A stretch of 64,000 nt of DNA, taken from positions 1-64,000 of IMG/VR virus record IMGVR_UViG_3300025030_000083; one strand, 5' to 3'. Positions within the stretch are counted from its first letter, which is position 1; each line of letters starts with the position of its first letter. This document shows, piece after piece, positions 1 through 7,462 of this stretch. Origin of the DNA: a virus. The translations under genes were made by a program, and so were the position numbers. Under the pieces are notes generated by a model that was given only the letters and a program-made list of their open reading frames with translations, did not search any database and was not told the DNA's origin.

Positions 1-638
1 ACTACCCGATAATTAAGGGCTATTCGGTCCGTCCTATATATTCGTTTCCGTTTATCTATACCCTATAACTACCCGATATATAAGGGATATTTTATCTAAC
101 CTATATTCTTATTCGCTTATATACTTTTAAATAAAACCAATCAGAAATAAAATAAAAAAATTTTTGGTTCATTTCTATTCCTCGGCCAAACCAAACTACC
201 CCGCTAAACAAAATCATTCCATCGCAGAATAGATTCAAAACCAAACGAGTGGGTAAGGGGGCCATTTCTTCCTAATCGTCGATCCTAGCCAAATCATTTC
301 AGTTAGGCACTATTCCAAATACGCTATTTCCCGACGATTCTCAAAAACTATCGAATAAGTAGGAATATGGCCGAAATTTCCCCTTATATTTCGAGTACTT
401 ATAACGATAAAGCCCGCGACGAAAAACCTTTTATATTCGATAGGTTATAAAGTAGCCCTTAGTCTATCGGATAGATAGGATAGAAAAATCCCTTATTTAT
501 TAGATACTTATAAAGTACATATACCACGTTTCGATTTTAGGGTATACTATCCCCGATATATCCGCCCGGACGGGATCGGACGATCAAATTTCCCCGGAAG
601 GGAATTAAAATCAAATTCCGGGGGGAAAGGAGAAGAAA
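1..638. other. gene-free leader region
   Basis: No credible gene lies here. The stretch is AT-rich but has about 35 CpG and only three TpG dinucleotides before the first gene, so start codons are almost absent. A near-repeat, ACTACCCGATAATTAAGGG at position 1 and ACTACCCGATATATAAGGG at 68, is visible. TATACT at 543-548 could be a -10 box for the genes from 639, but I see no matching -35 box. It may hold promoters or a control region; that is inference. Confidence 0.6.
592..623 (+). promoter_or_regulatory. 5' UTR hairpin before first gene
   Basis: CCCCGGAA (592-599) can pair with TTCCGGGG (616-623) around a 16-base loop, ending just before the AAAGGAG ribosome site of the gene at 639. A smaller GC hairpin (CCCG/CGGG, about 564-573) lies upstream. 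Such a stem could protect the mRNA or tune translation. It is not followed by a U-tract, so it is not a standard terminator. Confidence 0.4.
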
Positions 639-722
639 ATGGAAACCGCGAAAGAGATAGGAACGATGGTTTTAATCGCCGGGACTTTTTGGTTGATCGT
701 AATTTTAATCTTCGTCCTTTAG
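639..722 (+). CDS. tiny single-span membrane protein
   Basis: 27 residues, starting METAKEIGTM and continuing as one hydrophobic segment (VLIAGTFWLIVILIFVL) to the stop, so a single membrane helix with a short cytoplasmic start is likely. The ribosome site AAAGGAGAAG sits 6-7 bases before the ATG. Function unknown. The codons share the CpG-rich style of the first 2 kb. Confidence 0.5.
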   Translation: METAKEIGTMVLIAGTFWLIVILIFVL

Positions 723-756
723 GACGGAGGCGAACGGTTCTAAGGGAGAGAAAGAA

Positions 757-819
757 ATGATTTCCTCCGTAAAAAAGAATATTTTTGATTTCTTCGGGGG
801 AGGAAGGTTTCTGCGGTGA
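757..819 (+). CDS. tiny peptide, unknown
   Basis: 20 codons (MISSVKKNIFDFF...), preceded by GGGAGAG. Its stop overlaps the GTG start of the next gene in a GTGA arrangement, a coupling style used throughout the window. No family recognised; it could be a leader peptide rather than a functional protein. Confidence 0.35.
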   Translation: MISSVKKNIFDFFGGGRFLR

Positions 820-1037
820 ATGATTTCCGGGAGGAAAAGAAAATGATTCAAACGAGAAGTAAAACGCTCCAAAACGAAATCGAAGAATTAGAAATGAAAA
901 TCCGCGAGTTAGAGGAGAAATTGGAATCCGGGGGGGATTCCCGAGAGATTGGAGAGGTAGACGAGTCGTATACTTTTTGCCCCAAATGTAAAAGGAAGGC
1001 CGAATTGGACGTGAACGGAATTTGCTATCAATGCTAA
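816..1037 (+). CDS. coiled-coil protein with C-terminal zinc ribbon
   Basis: 73 residues. The middle is a charged helix (IEELEMKIRELEEKLE) typical of a coiled coil, and the tail carries CPKCKRK then CYQC, a four-cysteine zinc ribbon. The GTG at 816 overlaps the previous stop and has AGGAAGG 8 bases upstream. An ATG at 843 with GGGAGG in good position is an equally possible start, giving 64 residues. Function unknown. Confidence 0.6.
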   Translation: MNDFREEKKMIQTRSKTLQNEIEELEMKIRELEEKLESGGDSREIGEVDESYTFCPKCKRKAELDVNGICYQC

Positions 1038-1055
1038 CTTGAAAGGAGAAAGGAA

Positions 1056-1190
1056 ATGAAAGTAACCGTAGATTATTCTGGAGGAAAAGTAGAAATGGAC
1101 GCCGTAGAACTTATCAAAAGTAGACGAACGAACCGGGAAGTGGAAGTGAAAATTTATAACGGCGAAATGACGAAACTCCGTCGATCTTGA
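1056..1190 (+). CDS. small hypothetical protein
   Basis: 44 residues (MKVTVDYSGGKVEMDAVELIK...), preceded by GAAAGGAGAAAGG. No family recognised. The strongly charged, beta-then-helix pattern would suit a small phage regulator, but nothing specific can be claimed. Confidence 0.5.
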   Translation: MKVTVDYSGGKVEMDAVELIKSRRTNREVEVKIYNGEMTKLRRS

Positions 1191-1229
1191 AACCGGAGAC
1201 GTTTTTCCGGAATTCTGAAAGGAAGGAAA

Positions 1230-1952
1230 ATGGAAATATTAATTAAGAGAAGTAAATTGGAGGAACTTCGTCCTTACCATCGGGACGGAGAGGGGACCGA
1301 GGTAATGTTAATTTCTAGCCCCGGACTTATGAACTCGCCGGTGGTCGTATTAAAATGTTGCAAAACGTTTGATGAATTAGAAGATTTACTTTTGGGACTC
1401 AAAAGCGTTTTTTTCGCTTTGAACGTAGAACTTTATAGAGATAAATTTTATCAAGGGGAAGACGTTCGTCTACCTACTGTTTTCCTTTATTCCCCCGGCT
1501 CCTCTGGGGAGAATTCGGAAAAAGATGGGAAATCCGTATATAACCTTTTTGATTTAAGGACGGGAGAGGTTAGATTTTCCAATGTTGTAGACGTAGATTA
1601 TGAACAAATAATAATTCTACGCGCCGATGAATACTGTGATGATACCAACGGTCTTACCGCTCCTTCTGTTTTCTTCGAAAGATTAAACGATATTTATATG
1701 AACGAAATATATTTTCCCAAAATTGGAGGAGAGACGATAATGGTCCCTTTTCCTAACGCAGTAGAATTAGTCGATTTCTCCGAATCACCCGAAGATGGTT
1801 TTATCTCCTACCGAATCAATTTGGAAGGAAAGAGCAATGAATACCGGGTGGATGGCTATAACCTTCCGAAAGCGTTGATGGAAGCCGCCGATAAGTTGGG
1901 ACTCAATTCTGCTTTGGAGGATGACGAAATTTATTTTTCGCCCAAAATCTGA
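1230..1952 (+). CDS. hypothetical protein, 240 residues
   Basis: Starts at ATG after GAAAGGAAGG. The sequence looks soluble, with no membrane segment, no cysteine pairs and no motif I recognise. It is the largest gene of the CpG-rich first 2 kb. Codon choice (CGT, CGG, CCG, ACG) differs from the AGA-rich genes downstream, which could mean a separate origin. Confidence 0.6.
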   Translation: MEILIKRSKLEELRPYHRDGEGTEVMLISSPGLMNSPVVVLKCCKTFDELEDLLLGLKSVFFALNVELYRDKFYQGEDVRLPTVFLYSPGSSGENSEKDGKSVYNLFDLRTGEVRFSNVVDVDYEQIIILRADEYCDDTNGLTAPSVFFERLNDIYMNEIYFPKIGGETIMVPFPNAVELVDFSESPEDGFISYRINLEGKSNEYRVDGYNLPKALMEAADKLGLNSALEDDEIYFSPKI

Positions 1953-2055
1953 AAGGAGAAAGGGAGTTGGTCGAAGACGAATAGAAAAAATAGGGATCAT
2001 ATTAGAAGGAGAAAAGGAAAGTTATGAACCAAGATATGAAAAGAAAGGGGAATGA

Positions 2056-2133
2056 ATGGAAAATAAAAAGTTAAGAAATCATCTTTGCGACGGAGGATTC
2101 TTTTGGGAGCCTCTACCGGAACGATGGTTGTAG
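2056..2133 (+). CDS. tiny peptide, unknown
   Basis: 25 codons (MENKKLRNHLCDGGFFWEPL...), preceded by AAAGGGG. The aromatic tail FFWEPLPERWL is unusual. Too short to classify, and a competing 16-codon frame overlaps at 2024-2074. Confidence 0.3.
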   Translation: MENKKLRNHLCDGGFFWEPLPERWL

Positions 2134-2149
2134 GTAGGAGGTAGGTAAA

Positions 2150-2485
2150 TTGGAAACAACGATCAAAATGAAAACGCTAAAAGGGTGGGAGGAAACCACC
2201 ATCCCAATATCTTTGGAAACTCTTCTCAAGTATCGGGCAATTTGTCTCAAGGAGTTCAAAATATATTTGGAAAGGGAGAAGGATAGTTTTGATCAAGGTT
2301 TCTTAGGGTTTGTTCCTCTTACCTTTACGGGGTTTTGGCTGGAAAAGAATAAGGTAGAACTCCCTCAAGGATTAAATTTGATGGAATTATTGTACGCTTC
2401 CTACCAAAAAATTTACGTTATGGATTATACCGGAATATGGAAACAACTTCCTATGTTGTACAAATTCCCGAAGGAAAGGGGGTGA
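2150..2485 (+). CDS. hypothetical protein, 111 residues
   Basis: Begins at TTG after a GTAGGAGGTAGG ribosome site. Soluble, no recognised motif; rich in aromatic residues and lysine. The TTG start is chosen because it lies at a suitable distance from the purine-rich box and no ATG does so. Confidence 0.5.
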   Translation: METTIKMKTLKGWEETTIPISLETLLKYRAICLKEFKIYLEREKDSFDQGFLGFVPLTFTGFWLEKNKVELPQGLNLMELLYASYQKIYVMDYTGIWKQLPMLYKFPKERG

Positions 2486-2491
2486 AATCAG

Positions 2492-2659
2492 ATGAAGACC
2501 AAAAAGAAAGTGGTAGAAGAGCCGACCAGAGCCGATCTTGAAAAGGAAGCGAAGTCCCTTGGCATCCAATTTGACCCCCCCGTTTCAGACGGAGGGCTGA
2601 TGCTTCGGATCGCTCAATGGTACGCCATCAAGAGTTTTGAGAAGGGGAGGACAAAATGA
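2492..2659 (+). CDS. small hypothetical protein
   Basis: 55 residues (MKTKKKVVEEPTRADLEKEAK...). A charged N-terminal helix is followed by a short conserved-looking tail (GLMLRIAQWYAIKSFEKG). Its stop overlaps the next start as ATGA. No family recognised. Confidence 0.5.
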   Translation: MKTKKKVVEEPTRADLEKEAKSLGIQFDPPVSDGGLMLRIAQWYAIKSFEKGRTK

Positions 2660-2766
2660 AACTGACGATCATTTCCAAGTATTGGTCGAGAGTTTACGGA
2701 ATGTGGTACGCCATCGTTTGGGATGGGGAAATGTATCGAACGATTCCCTACAATCTGGCCTCATAA
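2656..2766 (+). CDS. small hypothetical protein
   Basis: 36 residues (MKLTIISKYWSRVYGMWYAIVWDGE...), overlapping the previous gene by four bases, with GGGGAGG upstream. No family recognised. Its frame differs from a longer open frame over the same bases, which lacks a ribosome site. Confidence 0.45.
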   Translation: MKLTIISKYWSRVYGMWYAIVWDGEMYRTIPYNLAS

Positions 2767-2794
2767 AGGCCCAAGAGAAAGAAAGGAGAAGGGG

Positions 2795-2962
2795 ATGGGC
2801 TACAAGAAGATTTCTCACAAGAGCAAGGAAGAAGGGAAGATCAAACGATGCTCGGAATGCCGGAAGTGTTACATCGCAGAGTTAGGGGATGAAACAAACA
2901 CTTGTCCCTCCTGTATCGAACATCTGCTCCAGCCGTGCCCTCCATTGAAGGAGGTGGGATGA
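2795..2962 (+). CDS. zinc-ribbon protein
   Basis: 55 residues with CSECRKCYIAE and CPSC, the two halves of a rubredoxin-like zinc ribbon. The ATG at 2795 follows AAAGGAGAAGGGG. The next gene overlaps its end. Likely a small zinc-binding phage protein; target unknown. Confidence 0.55.
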   Translation: MGYKKISHKSKEEGKIKRCSECRKCYIAELGDETNTCPSCIEHLLQPCPPLKEVG

Positions 2963-3105
2963 TGACTGCTTATATTTTCGTAAAGTGCATGGATTGCGGA
3001 TGGGAATGGGGGGAAACTGAGGATAGGATGAATATCGTCGTTACCCATCCCCTATGTTGTTCCAAATGTGGGTGCGTTGAGGTAGAAGAGGTGGGGGAAA
3101 TCTGA
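2959..3105 (+). CDS. zinc-ribbon protein
   Basis: 48 residues, beginning MMTAYIFVKC. It holds CMDCGWEWG and, about 25 residues on, CCSKCGC, a second four-cysteine ribbon. GAAGGAGG precedes the ATG. It overlaps its neighbours on both sides, so the three small zinc proteins form one translational unit. Confidence 0.55.
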   Translation: MMTAYIFVKCMDCGWEWGETEDRMNIVVTHPLCCSKCGCVEVEEVGEI

Positions 3106-3317
3106 TGATAGCAATTAGGTATGAAGGCTCCCGTGTCCACAAACCCTGGGTGGTGGCAGAGGGGGAAATGAGACAGATTTGGCCAAATGATAAACCAACG
3201 TGGGAAACTGACCGGATTCTTGGAACTTATAATCTTCAAAAGGAAGCCGCTGAGGCTCTACTTTTCTATCATATTTATGGGAAGATGCCTGAGGAAAGAA
3301 AGGAGATAAGGGCATGA
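3105..3317 (+). CDS. hypothetical protein, 70 residues
   Basis: Starts at an ATG overlapping the previous stop. Soluble and tryptophan-rich (VHKPWVVAEGEMRQIWPNDK). The helical tail ends EERKEIRA. No family recognised. Confidence 0.5.
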   Translation: MIAIRYEGSRVHKPWVVAEGEMRQIWPNDKPTWETDRILGTYNLQKEAAEALLFYHIYGKMPEERKEIRA

Positions 3318-3403
3318 AGGATAAGATGATTTACGATATTCCAGAATGGGTGGGGAAGAGAATTCATCGTGAAGTAATTTTGGAAGGGAGGAAAAGGGGG
3401 TGA
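3314..3403 (+). CDS. tiny hypothetical protein
   Basis: 29 residues (MKDKMIYDIPEWVGKRIHRE...), overlapping both neighbours by four bases with AAAGGAG upstream. The coupled overlaps support translation, but no function can be suggested. Confidence 0.45.
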   Translation: MKDKMIYDIPEWVGKRIHREVILEGRKRG

Positions 3404-3783
3404 TCAAGATAGAAGAGAGATCATACAGACCATCGAGGTACGTTCATTGGACGGAACAGGCCCCAGAGGTCTATTCCTTCCTTGAGACCAACTTCGGGAG
3501 TCCACCTGTTTTAAACGAGGAAGGGGCTGATCTTGTTCTACCGAACGGGACCAGGGTAGAGGTCAAAGCGGCAAAGGAATGGTGCGCTACGACACATTCA
3601 GGTGGCACCAGACGTAGGGGAAGATTTCAATTTCACGGGTACGAGGAATGTGATTACTTCCTGTTCGTTTTGGTCAGGGAGAACGGTCAGTTGAATATAC
3701 ATCTTGAAGAGTATATGACGGCTATTCAGAGATTTGGGATTAAGGGGAGTATCAACTGGAAAATGATTGCCCAATTTAACTAA
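3400..3783 (+). CDS. PD-(D/E)XK nuclease-like protein, copy 1
   Basis: 127 residues from a GTG after GGAGG. The core GADLVLPNGTRVEVK fits the PD-(D/E)XK signature (Asp, then Glu-x-Lys), followed by EW and an RRRGRF block. A second, clearly related protein lies at 56349-56732 with the same order: FxxPP, D, I/V-E-V/I-K, EW, RRRGRFxF, LFVLVxExG. The family includes phage endonucleases and Holliday junction resolvases. The role is inferred from motif layout only and the substrate is unknown. Confidence 0.6.
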   Translation: MIKIEERSYRPSRYVHWTEQAPEVYSFLETNFGSPPVLNEEGADLVLPNGTRVEVKAAKEWCATTHSGGTRRRGRFQFHGYEECDYFLFVLVRENGQLNIHLEEYMTAIQRFGIKGSINWKMIAQFN

Positions 3784-3793
3784 GGAGGGGAAA

Positions 3794-3985
3794 TTGAACG
3801 AAAGTCAAAAACAGGAGATAAAAGAAAAGATTCAAGAGGCCATACAAAATTTAAAAGAGGATTCAGACGCTTGGGATATTTTGAGTTATGTATACAGGGA
3901 ATTATCTTTTGCAATGAATGATGAATGGAAGAGATTGTGCTTAAATGAAATAAAAATTGTAACTGGAAAGGGGATAAGAGGATGA
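3794..3985 (+). CDS. small helical protein
   Basis: 63 residues from TTG after AAGGAGGGG. Mostly predicted helix (QKQEIKEKIQEAIQNLKED). A frame opening at 3767 lies inside the previous gene and lacks a ribosome site, so the TTG is preferred. Function unknown. Confidence 0.5.
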   Translation: MNESQKQEIKEKIQEAIQNLKEDSDAWDILSYVYRELSFAMNDEWKRLCLNEIKIVTGKGIRG

Positions 3986-4173
3986 CCTATTCAAAAGAAA
4001 TATCAGCTGAGTTAGTCGGTCAAGATGTAGCAGATGTTTCGGTGAAGATCAGATTTAAGGAGGAAAATGGTTCTCAAGAGCATGAGGTAGTGATCCTTCT
4101 CCCCAAGCCGAGGACTTCTCATCGAACCCGGCACCTTTGGTTCGAGCAGCCCTTGGGAGTACCGTTAAGTTGA
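3982..4173 (+). CDS. hypothetical protein, 63 residues
   Basis: ATG overlaps the preceding stop and has AAGAGG upstream. The first half looks like a beta-rich fold (VADVSVKIRFKEENG). No family recognised. It is the last gene before a promoter-like motif, so it may end an operon. Confidence 0.45.
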   Translation: MTYSKEISAELVGQDVADVSVKIRFKEENGSQEHEVVILLPKPRTSHRTRHLWFEQPLGVPLS

Positions 4174-4236
4174 GAAGGGGAAAAGGATTTCAACGTCGAT
4201 CCACGATTGGGGAAGGGAGGTGAGAAAGTTAAAGAA

Positions 4237-4262
4237 GTGAAAGTGATAGAAATCCTGTAGTA
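4237..4262 (+). promoter_or_regulatory. conserved 26-base promoter-like motif, copy 1
   Basis: The layout is GTGAAA, six variable bases, then AGAAATCCTGTAGTA. The same arrangement recurs at 21970-21995 and 51554-51579, each time 20-65 bases before a gene. GTGAAA and TAGTAG/TAGTAT lie 15 bases apart, so they could be -35 and -10 boxes. Here it precedes the strongly biased gene at 4302. That it is a promoter is inference from position and conservation. Confidence 0.55.
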
Positions 4263-4301
4263 GTAAGTAAGAGGCGGGCATTAAAAACGGAGGTGGTAAG
4301 A

Positions 4302-4745
4302 ATGGGAAAAGCGGAGCGTTTAACGAAGTCCAACCTGACCTTGGTTCAAGGGACCAAGGAACTCACCCCGAAGGAGGGCGAAATCATGACGAAGGAAGAT
4401 CTGAAGGCGGCAGTTGCGAAGTTGAAGGCAGATCAGAAGGCACTGAAGGATCGGATCAAGGCGGCTCGTGAGCAGGAGAAGGCGGCCAAGGCTGCGGCCA
4501 AGGCTGCAGGCCTGACCCCCGGTTACAGCCGGTCGGACGCCACCGCTGATTTCATCAAGGGGATGACCACCCCCTTGACGATGACGGAGATCGTGGACGG
4601 TTCCAATACCCTGTACGCCACGAAGAAGGCCAGCGAGAAGGCCAACAACCCAAAGGAAGCCAAGTCGGTGGCGGCTTCGGCGGTCCAGTTCCTGGTGGCG
4701 ATGGGTTACATGACCAAGAACGGGGACAAGTTCAGCAAGGTGTAA
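4302..4745 (+). CDS. Lys/Ala-rich protein with winged-helix-like C-terminus
   Basis: 147 residues. A lysine and alanine-rich helix (about 30-75) leads to a C-terminal domain ending in a hairpin like a winged helix (VQFLVAMGYMTKNGDKF). The C-terminus resembles that of the gene at 44103. Codon use is GC-rich and biased, as in a highly expressed protein. GGAGGTGG sits 7 bases before this ATG. An internal ATG at 4386 has a ribosome site nearly identical to that of the 44103 gene and may be the true start. Likely an abundant nucleic-acid-binding protein (inference). Confidence 0.6.
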   Translation: MGKAERLTKSNLTLVQGTKELTPKEGEIMTKEDLKAAVAKLKADQKALKDRIKAAREQEKAAKAAAKAAGLTPGYSRSDATADFIKGMTTPLTMTEIVDGSNTLYATKKASEKANNPKEAKSVAASAVQFLVAMGYMTKNGDKFSKV

Positions 4746-4772
4746 CCTGAATTGAACGGTGGGGCGTTGAAG

Positions 4773-4852
4773 GGTAGATATGTACCTCAGCTACCACAAA
4801 ACCGGGATAAGGTGAGAGGTAAAATAACAAACCCCCGGACCCACCCTCTTAT
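4773..4852 (+). ncRNA. structured 3' region, possible pseudoknot
   Basis: The 178 bases between the genes at 4302 and 4924 hold no frame. GGTAG (4773-4777) pairs with CTACC (4791-4795). CCGGG (4802-4806) can pair with CCCGG (4834-4838), while ATAAG (4807-4811) can pair with CTTAT (4848-4852), an interleaved pseudoknot order. The related gene at 44103 is followed by a region with the same interleaved layout. The stems are short, so chance is possible. Confidence 0.35.
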
Positions 4853-4923
4853 TGAAGAAAGGAGAGGACAATCAAAATTGATAGGTAGATAAGCAGTACG
4901 CCTTAAACATCAAGGAGGGCGCA

Positions 4924-5199
4924 ATGACCGAGAGCAAGACTGCGACGAGAGAAAACTTTGCTGCACGTCCGTTCGTTTTACATTCCCTTGAAACTATCTA
5001 CGCACCAAAGTTAAAAATGGTTCTTGTACCCATCGTTCGATTCCTCATCAAAAAATTCGATCTTCCCTTCTATCATCCTGATGAACTCCAAGCATGGGGA
5101 CACTGCGGATGTTGCGGGAAATCCATATTCAATGAGGTATTCCCCAAATATTGGTCTTGGGGATTATGCGAAGAATGCCAAAAGGAGGATAAGATATGA
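4924..5199 (+). CDS. zinc-binding hypothetical protein
   Basis: 91 residues from ATG after AAGGAGGGC. The C-terminal half has CGCCGKS and CEEC, a four-cysteine zinc site. The middle is hydrophobic and aromatic (MVLVPIVRFLIKKFDLPFY) and may be a buried helix or membrane anchor. No family recognised. Confidence 0.55.
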   Translation: MTESKTATRENFAARPFVLHSLETIYAPKLKMVLVPIVRFLIKKFDLPFYHPDELQAWGHCGCCGKSIFNEVFPKYWSWGLCEECQKEDKI

Positions 5200-5372
5200 A
5201 AAAAGGAAAATTTATCATTCTTAATTGGTGGGAAAAAGATGGGACAGATGCTATTCTGATAATTGTACCTACTATAGGAATTAACAAAATCTTTTCTACC
5301 AGAGAAGAAGCCGAAGAATATTGCAATACGGAACTTGATGGATTTTACAAAGTAATAGATTTGGAGGAGTGA
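5196..5372 (+). CDS. small hypothetical protein
   Basis: 58 residues (MKKGKFIILNWWEKDGTDAIL...), overlapping its upstream neighbour by four bases, with AAAGGAGG in place. The motif STREEAEEYC resembles the 'xTREEAExY' turn of small phage proteins that fold like the one at 16742. Function unknown. Confidence 0.5.
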   Translation: MKKGKFIILNWWEKDGTDAILIIVPTIGINKIFSTREEAEEYCNTELDGFYKVIDLEE

Positions 5373-5633
5373 ATGAAAAGAAAAAGGAAACCAGAAGCAA
5401 TAGTAACTGCAAGCATAAAAGGATCAAGCAAAAAAGTAACAATTGCTTGGTTCCCGTGGAAACATAAAGAAGGAGATGTTTGGTGGATACAGACTACTAG
5501 AATTGTTAAAAGAAAAAGGATAGCGGCACCCCTCATCCGTATAACTGACCAAACAATAGATGTATTATTGGAAACAATTCATAGAATGCGAACTCTTGGG
5601 GAATTCAAAGTAAAGAAGGAGAAAAATAAATGA
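5373..5633 (+). CDS. basic hypothetical protein, 86 residues
   Basis: Starts one base after the previous stop, with TTGGAGGAG upstream. Very basic (KRKRKPEA..., IVKRKRIAAP), which suggests nucleic acid binding. It overlaps the small helix-turn-helix frame at 5630. Confidence 0.5.
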   Translation: MKRKRKPEAIVTASIKGSSKKVTIAWFPWKHKEGDVWWIQTTRIVKRKRIAAPLIRITDQTIDVLLETIHRMRTLGEFKVKKEKNK

Positions 5634-5725
5634 AAGGCGAACTTCATGGTAGGGCTAAAGTAACAAGAAAACAAGTGAATTGGATAAGACGTACTTATCA
5701 ACCCAATGTGAACTATCCAATATGA
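5630..5725 (+). pseudogene. truncated HTH protein, cut by TnpB element
   Basis: 31 residues (MKGELHGRAKVTRKQVNWIRR...) that match the start of the DNA-binding module common in HNH homing endonucleases (typically GExxxxAKLTxxQVxxIR). The frame then runs into the right end of the minus-strand TnpB element and stops there. The missing half of the module is not found beyond 6930. I infer that the element landed in this gene and broke it. Confidence 0.5.
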
Positions 5726-6927
5726 AGCAACTTTCGTCGCTTCAACATAGGATTTCCGGTTTCACAAGCACTAGCAAGGACAGAGGACTTGCGTCCTCTG
5801 CCTTGGCTAACGGTGCCTCCACCGGCAGTCACGGCGATCCCCGCCGCGATGAAACGTTGTGCCTCGTTTCTAATGTTCTTAGCGGCATTGATATCGCGGT
5901 CGTGAAGGGTTCCGCATTTGTCACATCGCCAAGAACGAATATTAAGAGGCATAGATCCTTGAACATGAAGACAAATAGAACATGCTTTGCTAGAAGGAAA
6001 GAAACGATTTACTTTAATGAAACCTTTCCCTTCCCTTTCAGTTTTGTATCTAAGAAACTCCACCAAAGTTCCCCATCCTACGTCACTGATAGCCTTAGCA
6101 AGTTTATGATTCTTCATCATACCTTTAACATGCAAATCCTCGACGGCGATGACTTGGTTTTCGTCAACAAGCCGACGAGAAATCTTGTGCAAATAGTCTT
6201 TCCTACAATTAGCAACTTTTTCATGGGCCTTCGCTACAATGATTCTGGCTTTGTTTCTAGATTTACTTCCTTTCATTTTACGAGAGAGTTTTTGTTGCTT
6301 CCTTTTCAAATTCTTTTCGGCCCTGATAAGAAATTTAGGATTATCAAATTTAGATCTGTCACTAGTGATAACAATATGAGTCAAACCCACATCAATTCCA
6401 ATAACTTTTCCTTCAAAAGAAACCGAAGGAATTGGAATCCCGTTATCAGTCAATATCGAAGCAAAATATTTACCAGAAGGAACACGACTAACCGTAACTG
6501 TTTTAATTTTACCGACGATTTCTCTATGGATTACGGCTTTTACCAAACCTATTTTAGGGAGATACATTCTATCTTTAATAATTTTTACCCCTTGGGGATA
6601 TTGGATAGATTGCTTACTTTTCTTCGATTTAAATTTGGGGTATTTTGCCCTACGTTCAAAGAAATTTATGAAAGCCCGAGACGTATTCAAACTTACATAT
6701 TGCAATACTTGACTATGTGTTTCAGCAAGCCAAGGAAACTTTTCCTTGAGTTTAGGCAATCTAGCATTCAATTCATATTGCCCAAGACCTTTCCCCGTTT
6801 CTTGGTAAACTTTTTGGGTTTCTGCGAGGCTGTTGTTCCAAAGCCATCTAGCACACCCGAATGCTTTTGTAAGGGATTCTTCTTGCAAGGAATTTGGATA
6901 GATACGAATCTTGGTGGCGGTTAGCAT
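5713..6927 (-). CDS. tnpB: TnpB RNA-guided nuclease (IS605 OrfB family)
   Basis: 404 residues, normal for the family. The RuvC-like active site looks intact: Asp179 in GIDVGL, Glu263 in AVEDLHVKGM and the aspartates of HDRDINAAKN (about 343-345). A four-cysteine zinc finger (Cys316, 319, 335, 338) lies between the last two. The N-terminus (ATKIRIYPN) is typical. TnpB proteins cut DNA guided by an RNA made from the element's right end, which overlaps the gene's 3' end here. The start ATG is the only one giving the full N-terminal motif. Confidence 0.92.
   Translation of the reverse strand: MLTATKIRIYPNSLQEESLTKAFGCARWLWNNSLAETQKVYQETGKGLGQYELNARLPKLKEKFPWLAETHSQVLQYVSLNTSRAFINFFERRAKYPKFKSKKSKQSIQYPQGVKIIKDRMYLPKIGLVKAVIHREIVGKIKTVTVSRVPSGKYFASILTDNGIPIPSVSFEGKVIGIDVGLTHIVITSDRSKFDNPKFLIRAEKNLKRKQQKLSRKMKGSKSRNKARIIVAKAHEKVANCRKDYLHKISRRLVDENQVIAVEDLHVKGMMKNHKLAKAISDVGWGTLVEFLRYKTEREGKGFIKVNRFFPSSKACSICLHVQGSMPLNIRSWRCDKCGTLHDRDINAAKNIRNEAQRFIAAGIAVTAGGGTVSQGRGRKSSVLASACETGNPMLKRRKLLHIG
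5723..5744 (-). ncRNA. TnpB right-end hairpin, part of candidate omega RNA
   Basis: On the minus strand TGAAGCGAC and GTTGCTTCA form a nine-pair stem (one G-U) closed by GAAA, a GNRA tetraloop. It overlaps the last tnpB codons, where family members encode the scaffold of the guide RNA. The guide would then read into flanking phage sequence below about 5710. RNA identity is inferred from family knowledge. Confidence 0.5.
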
Positions 6928-6997
6928 GTATTTAGTATATATTAAATTTGTAAGAAGTAAAGAAATTTATTAATTAAATGGAAAGAAAGGAGGAATA

Positions 6998-7258
6998 ATG
7001 GAAAAATATACAGTTGATCGAGTAATAGGCACCAAGTACTGTCTTGGTTGTGGGGGACTTATATCCCTGGAAGGATACACTATTCCAGAAGTAGCGAGCA
7101 GACTAACCAATGAAAAAGTATGCCAAAAAATGATTGCTATTCTAGAATTATCTGATAAGAAATGTGGTCATAATCTATTTTCCGAACCCAAATTTGAAGT
7201 TAAGATGAAGCAATACAAAAATTGGATAAACCCTCTTATGAAGAGGATGAGTAAATGA
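6998..7258 (+). CDS. hypothetical protein with CxxC
   Basis: 86 residues from ATG after AAAGGAGG. CLGCGG near residue 16 is a single CxxC pair; later cysteines (CQK, CGHN) could complete a metal site. First gene after the TnpB element and the head of a new coupled run. Confidence 0.5.
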   Translation: MEKYTVDRVIGTKYCLGCGGLISLEGYTIPEVASRLTNEKVCQKMIAILELSDKKCGHNLFSEPKFEVKMKQYKNWINPLMKRMSK

Positions 7259-7449
7259 AAATTATTTTAACCAAATTTGAAGTAGTAGATGGAAACGTTC
7301 GATGGACTTGTCAACAGGAAAATTGTAGTCATTCCTCAGAATTCATGACGGTGGCTATTTTTCATCAACACGATACTCATAATTTTCCAATGGAAAATGT
7401 AAAATTGAGTGAAAATAATACTCAATTGATTATGTTCAAGAGAAATTGA
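7255..7449 (+). CDS. zinc-finger-like protein
   Basis: 64 residues overlapping the previous gene by four bases. CQQENCSHSSEF followed by HQHDTHNF gives a C-C-H-H arrangement like a small C2H2-type finger. Target unknown. Confidence 0.5.
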   Translation: MKIILTKFEVVDGNVRWTCQQENCSHSSEFMTVAIFHQHDTHNFPMENVKLSENNTQLIMFKRN

Positions 7450-7462
7450 AGGAGATGATGAA

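Larger units (their letters stand above)
5700..6960 (-). mobile_element. IS200/IS605-type element with tnpB only
   Basis: A complete tnpB on the minus strand with a right-end hairpin inside its 3' coding end and only about 70 bases between its start and the next phage gene. No tnpA transposase is present, so this is an IS1341-like or domesticated element. The exact ends are not resolved; the limits given are approximate. It sits in a run of + strand genes. Confidence 0.6.

Noticed and set aside
2024-2074. 16-codon frame after an AGAAGGAG site
   Set aside because: Too short to support and overlapped by a slightly better frame at 2056.
2637-2885. 82-codon frame starting MRRGGQNETDD
   Set aside because: It lies in another frame over three small coupled genes (2492, 2656, 2795) that have ribosome sites and zinc motifs.
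5680-6924. Long + strand open frame of 414 codons
   Set aside because: It is antisense to tnpB, whose minus-strand product has complete family motifs; the + strand translation matches nothing and has no ribosome site.
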